From Bacteroides sp. (lineage in GTDB: Bacteria > Bacteroidota > Bacteroidia > Bacteroidales > Muribaculaceae): a stretch of 64,000 nucleotides of DNA. Below the pieces are notes generated by a model. It saw only the letters and a program-made list of their open reading frames with translations, ran no database searches and was not told the DNA's origin. A program made the position numbers and the translations under genes. The stretch spans positions 76,185 through 140,184 of the forward strand of contig JAMPHF010000003.1 in assembly GCA_023663525.1 (NCBI GenBank), read 5' to 3'. Of the stretch, positions 35,938 to 46,677 are shown in pieces. Position 1 is the stretch's first letter; every line of letters starts with the position of its first letter.

Positions 35938-36172
35938 GAATGCTGACGGACTATGCGCGGACACAACGCGTTTTGTAATGTTGAGTACCTTGTTGGAAAC
36001 TTGCAGCGAAGGTTTGTGATCGTTTTTTGAATTTGTTAAATGTGACGAATGTAGTCTATAGTTTCACAATGGATAGGATGGGAGAGAGGTGAATGAGTAA
36101 GGGTCGCACAGAAGTGTGTATGATGTGTAAGCCGTGTGTCAATATTGCGTGTGTCAATATTATAGGTGAGAG

Positions 36173-37207
36173 TTAGAGCAATTCGATACCGGCCTCGGCG
36201 CATTGCCTGATCTGGTCTTCGGGCCATATTGAGGCCTGGACTTCCCCGATGTGGGCTTTGTGGAGAAGGAACATGCACAGACGGCTTTGCCCGATGCCAC
36301 CACCGATGGAGTAGGGGAGTTTGTTTTCAATCAGCATACGGTGGAACGGAAGTTGGGCACGTTCGGTGCATCCGCGTATTTCAAGCTGTTCTACCAATGA
36401 CTCCGGGCTGACACGAATGCCCATTGATGAAATCTCAAAGGGTATTTCAAGCACGGGATTCCATAGGATTATGTCGCCGTTCAATCCGTGATAGCCATCC
36501 TCGTTCAGTGAAATCCAGTCATCATAGTCGGGTGAACGGCCATCATGAGGCTCGCCGCCGTCAATTGGAGCCCCGATACCTATAATAAATATAGCCCCGT
36601 ATTCTTTGGCGGCAATCGCCTCACGCTCGCGTGGTGTCTTGTCGGGGTACTGCTTTGCGAGCTGTTCGGCATGTAGGAATGTGATTTCCTTGGGAAGCAC
36701 GGGTGTTATGTGTGGGAAACGCTCGAACACCATCTGCTCCACCTCAAGAAGTGTGCGGTAGATTGTCCTGACGGTTTCTTTGAGATAGGAGAGGGTACGG
36801 TCTTCCTTGCGGATGCTCTTTTCCCAATCCCACTGGTCAACGTAGAGTGAATGGAGATTGTCGAGGTCCTCGAATGTACGGATTGCATTCATGTCGGTAT
36901 ACAGTCCATAGCCGGGGGCGATGTCGTAAGCACCGAGTTTATAGCGTTTCCATTTGGCGAGGGAATGGACGACTTCGGCTGTTTTGCCATCCATAGCATC
37001 GATGGTGAACGATACTGCCTGCTCCACGCCGTTGAGATTGTCATTGAGACCGGTGCCTGTGAGGAGGAACAGCGGAGCTGTCACTCGGCGCAGTTTTAAC
37101 TCTCTGGCAAGTGTGGTCTGAAAGGCATCCTTGACCATTTTGATGGCAACTTCTGTCGTCTCCGGCAGAAGTTTGCGGTGATATTTCTTTGGGAGAATGA
37201 GTGGCAT
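36173..37207 (-). CDS. asnA: Aspartate-ammonia ligase (asparagine synthetase A)
   Basis: 344 residues, the normal size of AsnA, a class II tRNA-synthetase-like enzyme that makes asparagine from aspartate, ammonia and ATP. Motifs: APLFLLTGTGLNDNLNG near 45-61, AVSFTID, VDQWDWEK, IIGIGAPIDGGEPHDGRSPDYDDW near 225-245, and GGGIGQSRLCMFLL near the end. It needs no glutamine. Own promoter at 37261-37291. Confidence 0.95.
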   Translation of the reverse strand: MPLILPKKYHRKLLPETTEVAIKMVKDAFQTTLARELKLRRVTAPLFLLTGTGLNDNLNGVEQAVSFTIDAMDGKTAEVVHSLAKWKRYKLGAYDIAPGYGLYTDMNAIRTFEDLDNLHSLYVDQWDWEKSIRKEDRTLSYLKETVRTIYRTLLEVEQMVFERFPHITPVLPKEITFLHAEQLAKQYPDKTPREREAIAAKEYGAIFIIGIGAPIDGGEPHDGRSPDYDDWISLNEDGYHGLNGDIILWNPVLEIPFEISSMGIRVSPESLVEQLEIRGCTERAQLPFHRMLIENKLPYSIGGGIGQSRLCMFLLHKAHIGEVQASIWPEDQIRQCAEAGIELL

Positions 37208-37260
37208 AACAGTGGAATAGTTTATGTTTGTTTAAATGTGAATAATTTTTGTATCTGCGG

Positions 37261-37291
37261 CAAAGGTAAAGGTTATTTTTAATACTTGCAA
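37261..37291 (-). promoter_or_regulatory. asnA: -33/-7 promoter of asnA
   Basis: Plus-strand CAAAGGTA (37261-37268) reads TACCTTTG on the minus strand. CAA at 37289-37291, exactly 20 bases away, gives the TTG -33 box. Confidence 0.7.
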
Positions 37292-37529
37292 GCAAATTGC
37301 TATAAATTTCATAATTTTTATTGCAAAATGATAATAAATGCGGAAATACTGTGTCTTTCTGTGTTGCGGAATTGCATTTGAGGATGACAGTTTGCCATCA
37401 GGAATCAAGTTTGGCAACATGTCGGAATGACGGAAAAGGTTGCGAGGAAATTATGAAAACTTGTCAACATGACGAAACAAACAAAGATAAAAATGTCATG
37501 AGTTATTTTTTTATCGTCACTAAATAAGT

Positions 37530-37537
37530 TAAATTTG
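37530..37537 (+). promoter_or_regulatory. -7 element for the tsaC operon
   Basis: TAAATTTG followed by C, 12 bases before the first start codon. The leader would be very short. Confidence 0.55.
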
Positions 37538-37548
37538 CAGTAAGAAAA

Positions 37549-38130
37549 ATGAAACCATTGATGACACTTGAGCAAGATATTCGCAGCGCGGTGGCTACTT
37601 TGAGGAGTGGCGGTGTGATTCTCTACCCGACCGATACGGTTTGGGGAATAGGATGTGACGCTACCAATCCGATGGCTGTCAGGAAGGTTTTTGAGATTAA
37701 ACGACGGGCTGATTCCAAAGCTCTCATCACGCTCGTGGGAGATGTCTCGGAAGTGGCACGCTATTCCGGCACTGATTTGGAGCAGGTCATGGCCGCGACG
37801 AGGAATGCTGACCGCCCTGTGACGGTGGTATATCCCGGCGGACGAGGTCTGGCTCCGGAACTGCTGGCTGCCGACGGGAGTGTCGGTATCCGTGTGACTG
37901 ATGAGGAGGTCTCTGCGGGTTTGTGCAGGGCGCTCGGTCGTCCGATAGTGTCAACTTCGGCAAATATCAGTGGCGAACGACCGGCCGCTGTCTTCAGCGA
38001 AATATCATCGGAAATAATCGCTGCTGTCGATTACGTGATGGAGGCGCGGCGTGACGATTACCGACGGTCGCGTCCCTCGCGCGTGGTCAGGCTGAATGTC
38101 GATGGTTCAATAGAAGTCATTCGTCCCTAA
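37549..38130 (+). CDS. tsaC: Threonylcarbamoyl-AMP synthase (Sua5/YrdC/TsaC family)
   Basis: 193 residues, one YrdC domain. GVILYPTDTVWGIGCDA (about 24-40) and KRRADSKALITLV (about 51-63) bind nucleotide and RNA, and STSANISGERPA (about 141-152) is the closing motif. The enzyme makes threonylcarbamoyl-AMP from threonine, bicarbonate and ATP for the t6A modification of tRNA. It lacks the Sua5 C-terminal domain. First gene of a three-gene unit, with 12 bases to the next gene. Confidence 0.92.
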   Translation: MKPLMTLEQDIRSAVATLRSGGVILYPTDTVWGIGCDATNPMAVRKVFEIKRRADSKALITLVGDVSEVARYSGTDLEQVMAATRNADRPVTVVYPGGRGLAPELLAADGSVGIRVTDEEVSAGLCRALGRPIVSTSANISGERPAAVFSEISSEIIAAVDYVMEARRDDYRRSRPSRVVRLNVDGSIEVIRP

Positions 38131-38142
38131 ACAGTCGGTGGT

Positions 38143-39549
38143 ATGAAAGACAGGGAGCGCAAGATGAGGATTGTCTATATCCTGACAGACTATCTGTCAA
38201 CGGTTGTCGGTTTGATGGCCTTCACGTCCGTGCGCTTTCTGATGATTTCCAAGATCTATCGGATGTTCTCCGGCATTTGGAGTTTCGCCCATTCGCCGGG
38301 AGTCAAGCTCACCTTGGCCATTTTCCCGATTTTTATGGTCGGATTGTATTATCTCTCGGGCTACTATGTCAATGTGACCTACAAATCGAGGGTAAGGGAA
38401 TTTCTCGCAACATTGGTCAGCGTGTCCATCGGTTCTTTGTCATTCTTCATGGTGGTTCTGCTCAATGATGTGTTGCCGGAACGGTCCATGAATTATGAAG
38501 TACTGCTTGTGTTCTTCCTGTGTTTGTTTGTCCCGGTCTATGTGTCGCGTTTGCTCGTGACATCCCTGTGTATTGTCAATCGGCGAGACTCGTCACTGGA
38601 GAATATAGTCGTGATTTCCGGTCCGGCGGACATATATGTTCAGGAGATGGAACGGGTGGCGGCAAAGAGTGGCAAGTCGGTGAAGTCTGTTGTCAGAGTT
38701 AGTTCCGAGGATGGTATGTTGCCGGAAAACGTGTTGACAACGGCGAGACTGAGTGAGGAGCTGCGCGTCAATGACGCTTCGGCTTTTGCAGTCGCGCTGC
38801 CATCGGGCGACACGGACATGTATCTGCGGGTGCTTGGTGCGCTTTATCCGCTCGACAGACCGATTTATGTCAATCCTGACGATTATACGCTCCTTGTGTC
38901 CAAGGTCACGTATGACAATCTGCTTTCTGAACCGCTGGTGGACATTTCGCGCTCATCGCTCTCCGATTCAGTTGTCTCCATGAAGCGGGCGGCGGATGTG
39001 GTGGGTGCATTGTCGGGACTGACTATTACCGCTCCGCTTTTCATAGTTCTCGCCGCATTGATTAAGCTGAAATCGCCCGGCCCGGTTTTCTATACGCAGG
39101 AGCGTGTGGGCTACCACAGGAAACCGTTCAAGATATGTAAGTTCCGCACAATGCGTGTCGATGCTGAGTCGGCAGGCCCGATGCTCTCGTCAGACGACGA
39201 CCCGAGAGTCACCTCCCTTGGGCGCGTCATGAGGAAATATCGCCTCGATGAGCTGCCAAACTTGTGGAATGTGCTGCGTGGCGATATGTCGCTGGTCGGT
39301 CCGCGGCCGGAGCGTGAATATTTCCTCAAACGTCTCTCCCATATCGCTCCGCATTGTGCCCTGCTCCATCAGGTAAGACCGGGTCTGACCTCGCTCGGCA
39401 TGGTAAAATTCGGCTATGCCTCAAATGTGGAGGATATGGCCACCCGTTTGAAATACGATTTACTTTATATACAGAATATTTCCGTCTCGCTTGATCTCAA
39501 GGTGATTTTCTACACCGTGCGGACTATTTTCCGTGGAGAAGGCAAGTAG
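38143..39549 (+). CDS. Undecaprenyl-phosphate sugar phosphotransferase (WcaJ/WbaP-like)
   Basis: 468 residues. The N-terminal half has about four membrane helices, then a cytoplasmic Rossmann-like region (about 150-270). The C-terminal polyprenyl-glycosylphosphotransferase domain shows KRAADVVGA, a membrane re-entrant helix with SPGPVFYTQERVG, KFRTMRVDAE, DELPNLWNVLRGDMSLVGPRP and VRPGLTS. These enzymes transfer a sugar phosphate to undecaprenyl phosphate to begin capsule, exopolysaccharide or O-antigen synthesis at the inner membrane. It is unusual that no other polysaccharide genes are near; it is sandwiched between tsaC and a chloride channel gene. Confidence 0.9.
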   Translation: MKDRERKMRIVYILTDYLSTVVGLMAFTSVRFLMISKIYRMFSGIWSFAHSPGVKLTLAIFPIFMVGLYYLSGYYVNVTYKSRVREFLATLVSVSIGSLSFFMVVLLNDVLPERSMNYEVLLVFFLCLFVPVYVSRLLVTSLCIVNRRDSSLENIVVISGPADIYVQEMERVAAKSGKSVKSVVRVSSEDGMLPENVLTTARLSEELRVNDASAFAVALPSGDTDMYLRVLGALYPLDRPIYVNPDDYTLLVSKVTYDNLLSEPLVDISRSSLSDSVVSMKRAADVVGALSGLTITAPLFIVLAALIKLKSPGPVFYTQERVGYHRKPFKICKFRTMRVDAESAGPMLSSDDDPRVTSLGRVMRKYRLDELPNLWNVLRGDMSLVGPRPEREYFLKRLSHIAPHCALLHQVRPGLTSLGMVKFGYASNVEDMATRLKYDLLYIQNISVSLDLKVIFYTVRTIFRGEGK

Positions 39550-39569
39550 GCATAGCGATATTATAGCCA

Positions 39570-41375
39570 ATGATGACAACAGTTATAAATAGTCTTGGAA
39601 ATAGTTTTCATGATGCCTTCATGGCTCTCCTCGTGTGGCGTGAACGTCACATCAAGGAGAAAACTTTCGTTATAATTCTTGCTCTCATAGTGGGAGTGAT
39701 TGCCGGCGTTGCAGCTTTGGTGTTGAAAACGTTGATACATCTCATCAGCTCCACACTCACGGCACGCATCAACATCGATGAAGGCAGTTTCCTTTACTTG
39801 CTCTATCCTATCATAGGCATTCTCCTGACAATGCTCTATGTCAAATATATCGTACGTGACAATATTTCGCATGGTGTGACGAGGGTGCTTTACGCCATAT
39901 CCCAAAACAAGTCAAGGCTGAAAAAGCACAACATGTACACTTCAGTGATAGCAAGTTCAATCACAATCGGATTCGGCGGATCGGTAGGAGCAGAGGGCCC
40001 GATAGTCTATACCGGGGCTGCCATCGGATCTAATCTCGGACGGGTGTTCCGCATGTCGCCGCGCATCCTCATGATTCTTGTTGGATGTGGCGCGGCGGCC
40101 GGTATAGCCGGGATCTTCAAGGCTCCGATTGCCGGAATGCTTTTCACGCTCGAAGTTCTCATGCTTGATCTGACGACAGTCTCGGTCATGCCCTTGCTGA
40201 TTGCATCAATCACTGCGGCCACTGTGGCATACGTCTTCACGGGCTATGATGTAGAATTTTTCTTCGTGCAGAGTGAGCCGTTTGTCACGGCACGCATCCC
40301 TTACGTCATCCTTTTGGGTTTGTTCCTGGGGTTTGTGTCGCTCTATTTCACACGCTCGATGAACATGATGGAGGGGCTTTTCCGTCGGCTCGGCAGTCCG
40401 TGGCGCAAGGTGATTGTCGGTGGTTCCATCGTCGCGCTGCTTGTGTTCCTATTCCCGCCGCTCTACGGCGAAGGCTACACTTCGATTACCGAACTTCTGA
40501 GCGGACACACGGAGTCAATTGTCAACAGTTCCATTTTCTATAAGGATCGAGAGTCCGTCTGGTGGATACTCGGCTTTATTGCTGCACTCGTGCTCCTGAA
40601 ATCATTTGCCACAGCCTCGACAAATGGCGGCGGTGGCTGTGGCGGTACGTTCGCTCCGTCGCTCTACGTAGGATGTATGGCAGGATTTTTCTTTGCCTAT
40701 TTCCTCAACACTGTGTTCGGGCTTGACCTCTCGACAAAGAATTTCGCTCTCATGGGGATGGCGGGTGTGATGTCAGGAGTCATGCATGCACCGCTAATGG
40801 GGATATTCCTTACAGCCGAACTGACCGGTGGCTACGATCTCTTTCTGCCTTTGCTCATAGTTTCGGCCATATCCTACGGGACAATCAAATTTTTTGAGCC
40901 TTACAGCATCTACACGATGCGTCTTGCCCATGAAGGCAAGCTCATCACGCATCACAAGGACAAGGCCGTGCTGACACTGCTCAAGATTGACAACGTCATT
41001 GAGACGGACTTCATTTCCGTCAATCCCGGGATGAACCTCAAGGAGATGGTTGAGGCGATAGCTCGATCATCGCGCAACCTCTTTCCGGTGGTGGGGGCCG
41101 ACGGTGCGCTGCTTGGAGTTGTACTTCTTGACGAGATTCGCAACATCATGTTCCGTCCCGATCTCTATAAGCGCATGTTCGTCCATCAGTTCATGTCGCT
41201 GCCCCCTGCGGTTGTCGATGTTGGGCAGAGCATGGAGAGCGTCATGAATGCGTTTGACGATACCGGTGCATGGAATCTACCGGTGGTCAAGGATGGAAAG
41301 TATGTCGGTTTTGTCTCCAAGTCAAAGATATTCAATTCCTATCGCCGTGTGCTCAGGCACTATTCCGAGGATTGA
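39570..41375 (+). CDS. ClC-family chloride channel/transporter with two CBS domains
   Basis: 601 residues. A ClC membrane core carries GFGGSVGAEGPIVYTG (about 132-147; the GxEGP gating glutamate is kept) and GGGGCGGTFAPSLYVG near 350. From about residue 460 two CBS domains follow (VIETDFISVNPGM ..., FMSLPPAVVDVGQ ...), which usually bind adenine nucleotides and regulate gating. It is in the inner membrane and exchanges Cl- for H+ or passes Cl-. It starts 20 bases after the sugar transferase gene. Confidence 0.92.
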   Translation: MMTTVINSLGNSFHDAFMALLVWRERHIKEKTFVIILALIVGVIAGVAALVLKTLIHLISSTLTARINIDEGSFLYLLYPIIGILLTMLYVKYIVRDNISHGVTRVLYAISQNKSRLKKHNMYTSVIASSITIGFGGSVGAEGPIVYTGAAIGSNLGRVFRMSPRILMILVGCGAAAGIAGIFKAPIAGMLFTLEVLMLDLTTVSVMPLLIASITAATVAYVFTGYDVEFFFVQSEPFVTARIPYVILLGLFLGFVSLYFTRSMNMMEGLFRRLGSPWRKVIVGGSIVALLVFLFPPLYGEGYTSITELLSGHTESIVNSSIFYKDRESVWWILGFIAALVLLKSFATASTNGGGGCGGTFAPSLYVGCMAGFFFAYFLNTVFGLDLSTKNFALMGMAGVMSGVMHAPLMGIFLTAELTGGYDLFLPLLIVSAISYGTIKFFEPYSIYTMRLAHEGKLITHHKDKAVLTLLKIDNVIETDFISVNPGMNLKEMVEAIARSSRNLFPVVGADGALLGVVLLDEIRNIMFRPDLYKRMFVHQFMSLPPAVVDVGQSMESVMNAFDDTGAWNLPVVKDGKYVGFVSKSKIFNSYRRVLRHYSED

Positions 41376-41421
41376 CGGCCTGCGGACGAAAAAATGGCAG
41401 GAAAAAATCTGAGTTAGGTCA

Positions 41422-41453
41422 TTTGCATTGTCGGCGGAAGTTTAGTAACTTTG
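41422..41453 (+). promoter_or_regulatory. -33/-7 promoter next to a GTG start (leaderless gene)
   Basis: TTTG at 41422-41425, a 20-base spacer and TAACTTTG at 41446-41453. The start codon GTG follows only four bases after the -7 box, so the transcript probably begins at or within the start codon. Confidence 0.75.
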
Positions 41454-41457
41454 CATC

Positions 41458-42429
41458 GTGAACAACATAGCGCAACATATAGAGTATCTGCTGATGCATC
41501 ATGACTGTGTCGTGGTGCCTGGCTTCGGGGCATTCATGCTAAACCGTGAATCAGCCCGCTACGACTCTGAGTCAGGGTTGTTCATGCCACCGTCATGCAG
41601 CCTCGGCTTCAATCCGGAGGTGAGACACAACGATGCGCTGCTTGTCGGAAGTATCTCTCGCAGAGACGGTGTCAGTCTTGACGCTGCCCGCAACGCTTTG
41701 GATGCATCCATAGCCTCGTTCCGTCATCAGCTCCACGCGGGTGGTGAGGCGAGTGTCGGGAATCTTGGAAGAATGGTTCTTGACGAGGCATCCGAGAGCA
41801 TGATATTTGACCCGGCCGATGACTCGCTTCCTTTGAGGATGTATGGCGGATTGCGTCCGCTGAATGTGAGTCCGTTTGAATCAGAATCAGAGACACCGAT
41901 TGCCGGTAGCGGTGATGACAGTGCCAAGCAGACTGTTGTGATTCCATTCCCGCTCAAGGTCGTTGCATCGGTTTTAGCTGTGATTATTGGATTGGGTATC
42001 CTATATTCGACCACGAGTCTTGTCAATAATCCAAAGGCCAATTTTGCATCGCTTGACACGGGCATAAGTACTCAGTTGGGACGTGTCATTGATTCGACTG
42101 TGGCTGTCTCGCGCGAAATCCTGTTGAACATCGCCGTTCCTCCCACATCATCTGTCACCGAGACGGAACCTGTGACACGACATGGCTCAGAGGCGCAATC
42201 CGCGATGACCGGGCGGGATTCACGCTATCTGCTTGTTGTAGGGTCATTCCCTACATCAAAGTCAGCGCAGCGTTATGTCGATGAATCTTCGGATGGCTCC
42301 ATGCAGGTGATTGAGATGGATGGTAATTTCCGTGTCTATGTAGCTTCTGCATCCACTGTGGACGATGCGCGCAGTCTCGCTGCTGACCTTGCAGACCGTT
42401 ATCCGAATGTGTGGGTTTGCCGCAAATGA
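41458..42429 (+). CDS. HU/CCDC81-SPOR domain protein (single-pass membrane protein)
   Basis: 323 residues starting at GTG 41458; an in-frame stop at 41446 leaves no earlier start, and the first residues MNNIAQHIEYLLMHHDCVVVPG-like belong to the family, so this start is firm. The N-terminal half is the HU-like CCDC81 region found in Bacteroidetes (VVPGFGAFMLN, RRDGVSLDAARNALD). One membrane helix lies at about 161-182 (VVASVLAVIIGLGILY). A C-terminal SPOR domain (about 250-323) contains YLLVVGSFPTSKSAQRYVDE and should bind denuded peptidoglycan at division sites. The promoter -7 box ends four bases before GTG. Confidence 0.88.
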   Translation: MNNIAQHIEYLLMHHDCVVVPGFGAFMLNRESARYDSESGLFMPPSCSLGFNPEVRHNDALLVGSISRRDGVSLDAARNALDASIASFRHQLHAGGEASVGNLGRMVLDEASESMIFDPADDSLPLRMYGGLRPLNVSPFESESETPIAGSGDDSAKQTVVIPFPLKVVASVLAVIIGLGILYSTTSLVNNPKANFASLDTGISTQLGRVIDSTVAVSREILLNIAVPPTSSVTETEPVTRHGSEAQSAMTGRDSRYLLVVGSFPTSKSAQRYVDESSDGSMQVIEMDGNFRVYVASASTVDDARSLAADLADRYPNVWVCRK

Positions 42430-42489
42430 ACATTTGCCGGTTTGAGGCGGTTTACACAATAATCTTATAAATCTTAATTTGGACTGAAC

Positions 42490-43014
42490 ATGGATTTTCA
42501 TCAGCTTTTGGTTGATCGCAGAAGCATCAGGCGTTATACCTCTGAAAAAATTGACCCGGAACATGTGAGACTGATACTTGAAGCCGGGCTTCTCGCTCCG
42601 ACCTCAAAAAGTAGCCGTGCATGGCAATTTGTAGTCGTCGAAGACGCTGACATGCTCACTCGCCTGAGCCAATGTAAGGCTATGGGAGCGGCTCCGGTTG
42701 GCAAATGTCCGCTCGCTGTGGTTGTTGCCGTCGATTCAACGGCGACCGAGCCTTGGATTGAGGATGCATCTGTCGCTGCATCATACATGCAGCTTCAGGC
42801 GGCTGCCCTTGGTCTCGGCTCATGCTGGATTCAAGTGCGCGACCGTTTCACGGCTGATGGGACACCGTCAGATGAATATGTCCGTGAGGCTCTCGGGATT
42901 CCGGAGACATGCCCGGTGGTGTGTATCCTGACATTTGGTCATAAGAATGAGGAACGCCGCCCTCAGGATGTCGCCAAATTGAAATGGGAGAACGTGCATA
43001 TCGGTAAGTTTTAA
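42490..43014 (+). CDS. Nitroreductase-family FMN protein
   Basis: 174 residues, short nitroreductase fold. RRSIRRYTSEKI at the N-terminus binds FMN phosphate; APTSKSSRAWQFVVVED and ASYMQLQAAALGLGSCWIQVRD follow, with VCILTFGHKNEERRP near the end. The family reduces nitroaromatics, quinones or flavins with NAD(P)H; here the substrate is unknown. It lies 60 bases after the SPOR gene and 48 bases before the DUF2520 gene on the same strand. Confidence 0.9.
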   Translation: MDFHQLLVDRRSIRRYTSEKIDPEHVRLILEAGLLAPTSKSSRAWQFVVVEDADMLTRLSQCKAMGAAPVGKCPLAVVVAVDSTATEPWIEDASVAASYMQLQAAALGLGSCWIQVRDRFTADGTPSDEYVREALGIPETCPVVCILTFGHKNEERRPQDVAKLKWENVHIGKF

Positions 43015-43062
43015 GAGAGTGTCTCTCAAAAAAATCATGATAATTTTAGCATAGACTCAAGC

Positions 43063-43842
43063 GTGGAAACACCAAATATTGTTATGGTCGGAGCAGGGAA
43101 TGTGGCGTCACATCTTGCTCCGGCTCTTTCTTTGTCAGGCGCAGGGAAAATTGTGCAGGTTTATAGCCGTCACCTTGACTCAGCCGACAGTCTTGCCGGT
43201 AAAATCGCCGGAGCGACGGCAACGGACTCGTTTGAGGAGATTATAAACGGTGCCGATGTCTATATAATAAGTGTGGCGGATGATGCGATTGGTAGTGTCG
43301 CCGATCGTCTGCCTAAAGGTGATGCGTTATATCTACACACGTCAGGTTCAGTCGGGATGGATGTGCTTTCCGGTCTTTCTCCCCGTCATGGCGTGTTCTA
43401 TCCGTTGCAGACCTTCTCGCGTGGAGTGGAGTTGGATATGAGAAGTGTGCCTCTGTTCATCGAAGGCTCAACGCCGGCAGTCGAAAGTGACATCAGGGCT
43501 TTTGCCTCCGGACTTTTTGAGAGAGTATATCATGCTGACAGTGATACGAGGAAGAAAATGCACATATCCGCAGTCTTTGCATGTAATTTCACCAACTATC
43601 TGTGGTCGATTGCAGAGGATATATTGAGCAAGAACAATCTTCCATTTGATGTCATGCGCCCTCTGCTGGAGGAGACCCTGCGCAAGGCTCTCGTGAATGG
43701 TCCTGAAAAATCGCAGACAGGGCCGGCGGTGCGTGGTGACCGTCGGGTGATCGACGGTCACCACGCCATGCTCGATGGCCGGGAGCGCGAGATCTACCGG
43801 CTCCTGTCCGACGGAATAATGGACTTGCACGGCGTAAGGTGA
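43063..43842 (+). CDS. Rossmann-like/DUF2520 protein (ProC/F420-oxidoreductase-like)
   Basis: 259 residues. NAD(P)-binding turn VMVGAGNVASHLAPAL at the start, then ADVYIISVADDAIG and YLHTSGSVGMDVL as in pyrroline-carboxylate-reductase-like folds. The helical DUF2520 half has GVFYPLQTFSRGVELD and a closing TGPAVRGDRRVIDGHHAML. GTG at 43063 is the likely start; an ATG seven codons later would cut into the nucleotide-binding strand. Function uncharacterised. Confidence 0.85.
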   Translation: METPNIVMVGAGNVASHLAPALSLSGAGKIVQVYSRHLDSADSLAGKIAGATATDSFEEIINGADVYIISVADDAIGSVADRLPKGDALYLHTSGSVGMDVLSGLSPRHGVFYPLQTFSRGVELDMRSVPLFIEGSTPAVESDIRAFASGLFERVYHADSDTRKKMHISAVFACNFTNYLWSIAEDILSKNNLPFDVMRPLLEETLRKALVNGPEKSQTGPAVRGDRRVIDGHHAMLDGREREIYRLLSDGIMDLHGVR

Positions 43843-44077
43843 ACGGAATGACATCCCTACTGCCGTCTTGACATGACGTGTCAGAAATTTTGTCATATAT
43901 TATGTTTAATCCAAAAAATTGATAAAAAGTGAGTTAGATTTTAATCAACATTTTTGGCATAGAATTTGTTACATTATTGAGTGTCGAGATCAGGGTGGTG
44001 ACTCCAAGAGGGTCGTACATCCGTCAAGACTATGATTAACAAATAATATTCAAACATAAATAAAATTATAACTCATT

Positions 44078-45963
<1,886 letters not shown>

Positions 45964-45982
<19 letters not shown>

Positions 45983-46056
45983 TCCATCAATTCAGAAATA
46001 TCTAAATCCATATCAACGGAGTGTAGTCCAAGCGATTACGCTCCGTTTTATTTGTT
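45964..46056 (+). repeat. Direct repeat, copy A (dnaK 3' end plus terminator)
   Basis: 93 bases covering the last six codons of dnaK (FEEVK, stop), the spacer and the terminator. It matches 49193-49285 without gaps, with six mismatches (87/93). It forms the left flank of the restriction-modification island. Confidence 0.95.
46015..46052 (+). terminator. dnaK: dnaK terminator
   Basis: Stem aacggagtgtagt (46015-46027) with 46034-46047 (allowing G-T pairs), followed by TTTTATTTG. The same structure recurs at 49244-49281. Confidence 0.8.
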
Positions 46057-46422
46057 AATAAATGCAAATAAACTGATTAGGTTTGGGCTGTTTTCGTTAT
46101 ATTTGCACCATATTTGGAACGTCCCTTAAAGGGTGATGAGATGCCACTTATTTACCCTTAACTCCTCTTATTGGACAAGCTCTTAGTTTTACAAGTAACA
46201 TACGGATTCGACACGGCATATGAAAGAAGATCATTGACAGCTCATCGCGGAGCCATTTGTGCCTCTCGCCTCCTCCACCGAGCCTTTACTCATATATAAG
46301 AACTTCGCACCTCGGCATCCTCCATTTTCTGTAAGTGCCATTACGGATTACGATTAATGTCTATATATTTGGAAAACTCATCCAACTTCATTAACTTTGC
46401 GTTCAAGTTAAAGAATTTGTAG
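46057..46422. other. Non-coding stretch between dnaK terminator and controller gene
   Basis: About 365 AT-rich bases with no supported gene. It contains the 12-base repeat catatttggaac at 46109-46120 and ends in the controller promoter. Possibly a decayed remnant of the insertion edge. Confidence 0.5.
46368..46399 (+). promoter_or_regulatory. -33/-7 promoter of the restriction-modification operon
   Basis: TTTG at 46368-46371, a 20-base spacer and TAACTTTG at 46392-46399, 23 bases before the controller start codon. This close fit to the Bacteroidetes consensus shows the foreign operon can be expressed here. Confidence 0.75.
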
Positions 46423-46677
46423 ATGAGCGAAGATATTAACAGAATCAAAACCGTTCTTTGCGACAAGAGAAAGACAAGCAAATGGTTGGCGGAGCAGTTG
46501 AAGGTTAGCCCTACAACAGTTTCCAAATGGTGTACCAATACCTCCCAACCGGACTTATATACATTGCGCTCCATTGCCGGCTTATTGGAAGTAGATGTAA
46601 GAGTATTGCTTAACCCTACCGAGCAAATTGGTATGGTGGCTGAACCATATATATTTTACGGTATAAAGAATGACTGA
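46423..46677 (+). CDS. XRE-family helix-turn-helix regulator (restriction-modification controller type)
   Basis: 84 residues consisting of one XRE DNA-binding domain: KTSKWLAEQLKVSPTTVSKW with the helix-turn-helix at about 18-40, and QPDLYTLRSIAGLLEVDVRVLL as the closing helices. It overlaps the methyltransferase start by eight bases, so the two are coupled. Small regulators in this place time methyltransferase and nuclease expression when such systems enter a new cell. A C-terminal tail of about 17 residues is not part of the domain. Confidence 0.88.
   Translation: MSEDINRIKTVLCDKRKTSKWLAEQLKVSPTTVSKWCTNTSQPDLYTLRSIAGLLEVDVRVLLNPTEQIGMVAEPYIFYGIKND

Larger units (their letters stand above)
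35751..36172. other. Intergenic region between acyl-CoA ligase and asnA
   Basis: About 420 bases with no supported gene. It holds the ligase promoter (35837-35844), the hairpin at 35890-35937, and about 230 bases after asnA with a short repeated tgtgtcaatatt (about 36137-36160). I see nothing else. Confidence 0.6.
37208..37548. other. Divergent promoter region between asnA and tsaC
   Basis: 341 bases containing the two outward promoters listed separately. A 68-codon ORF inside it lacks any family features, and I do not count it as a gene. Confidence 0.6.

Noticed and set aside
37321..37527. A 68-codon ORF between asnA and tsaC
   Set aside because: It overlaps the two divergent promoters and shows no domain features.
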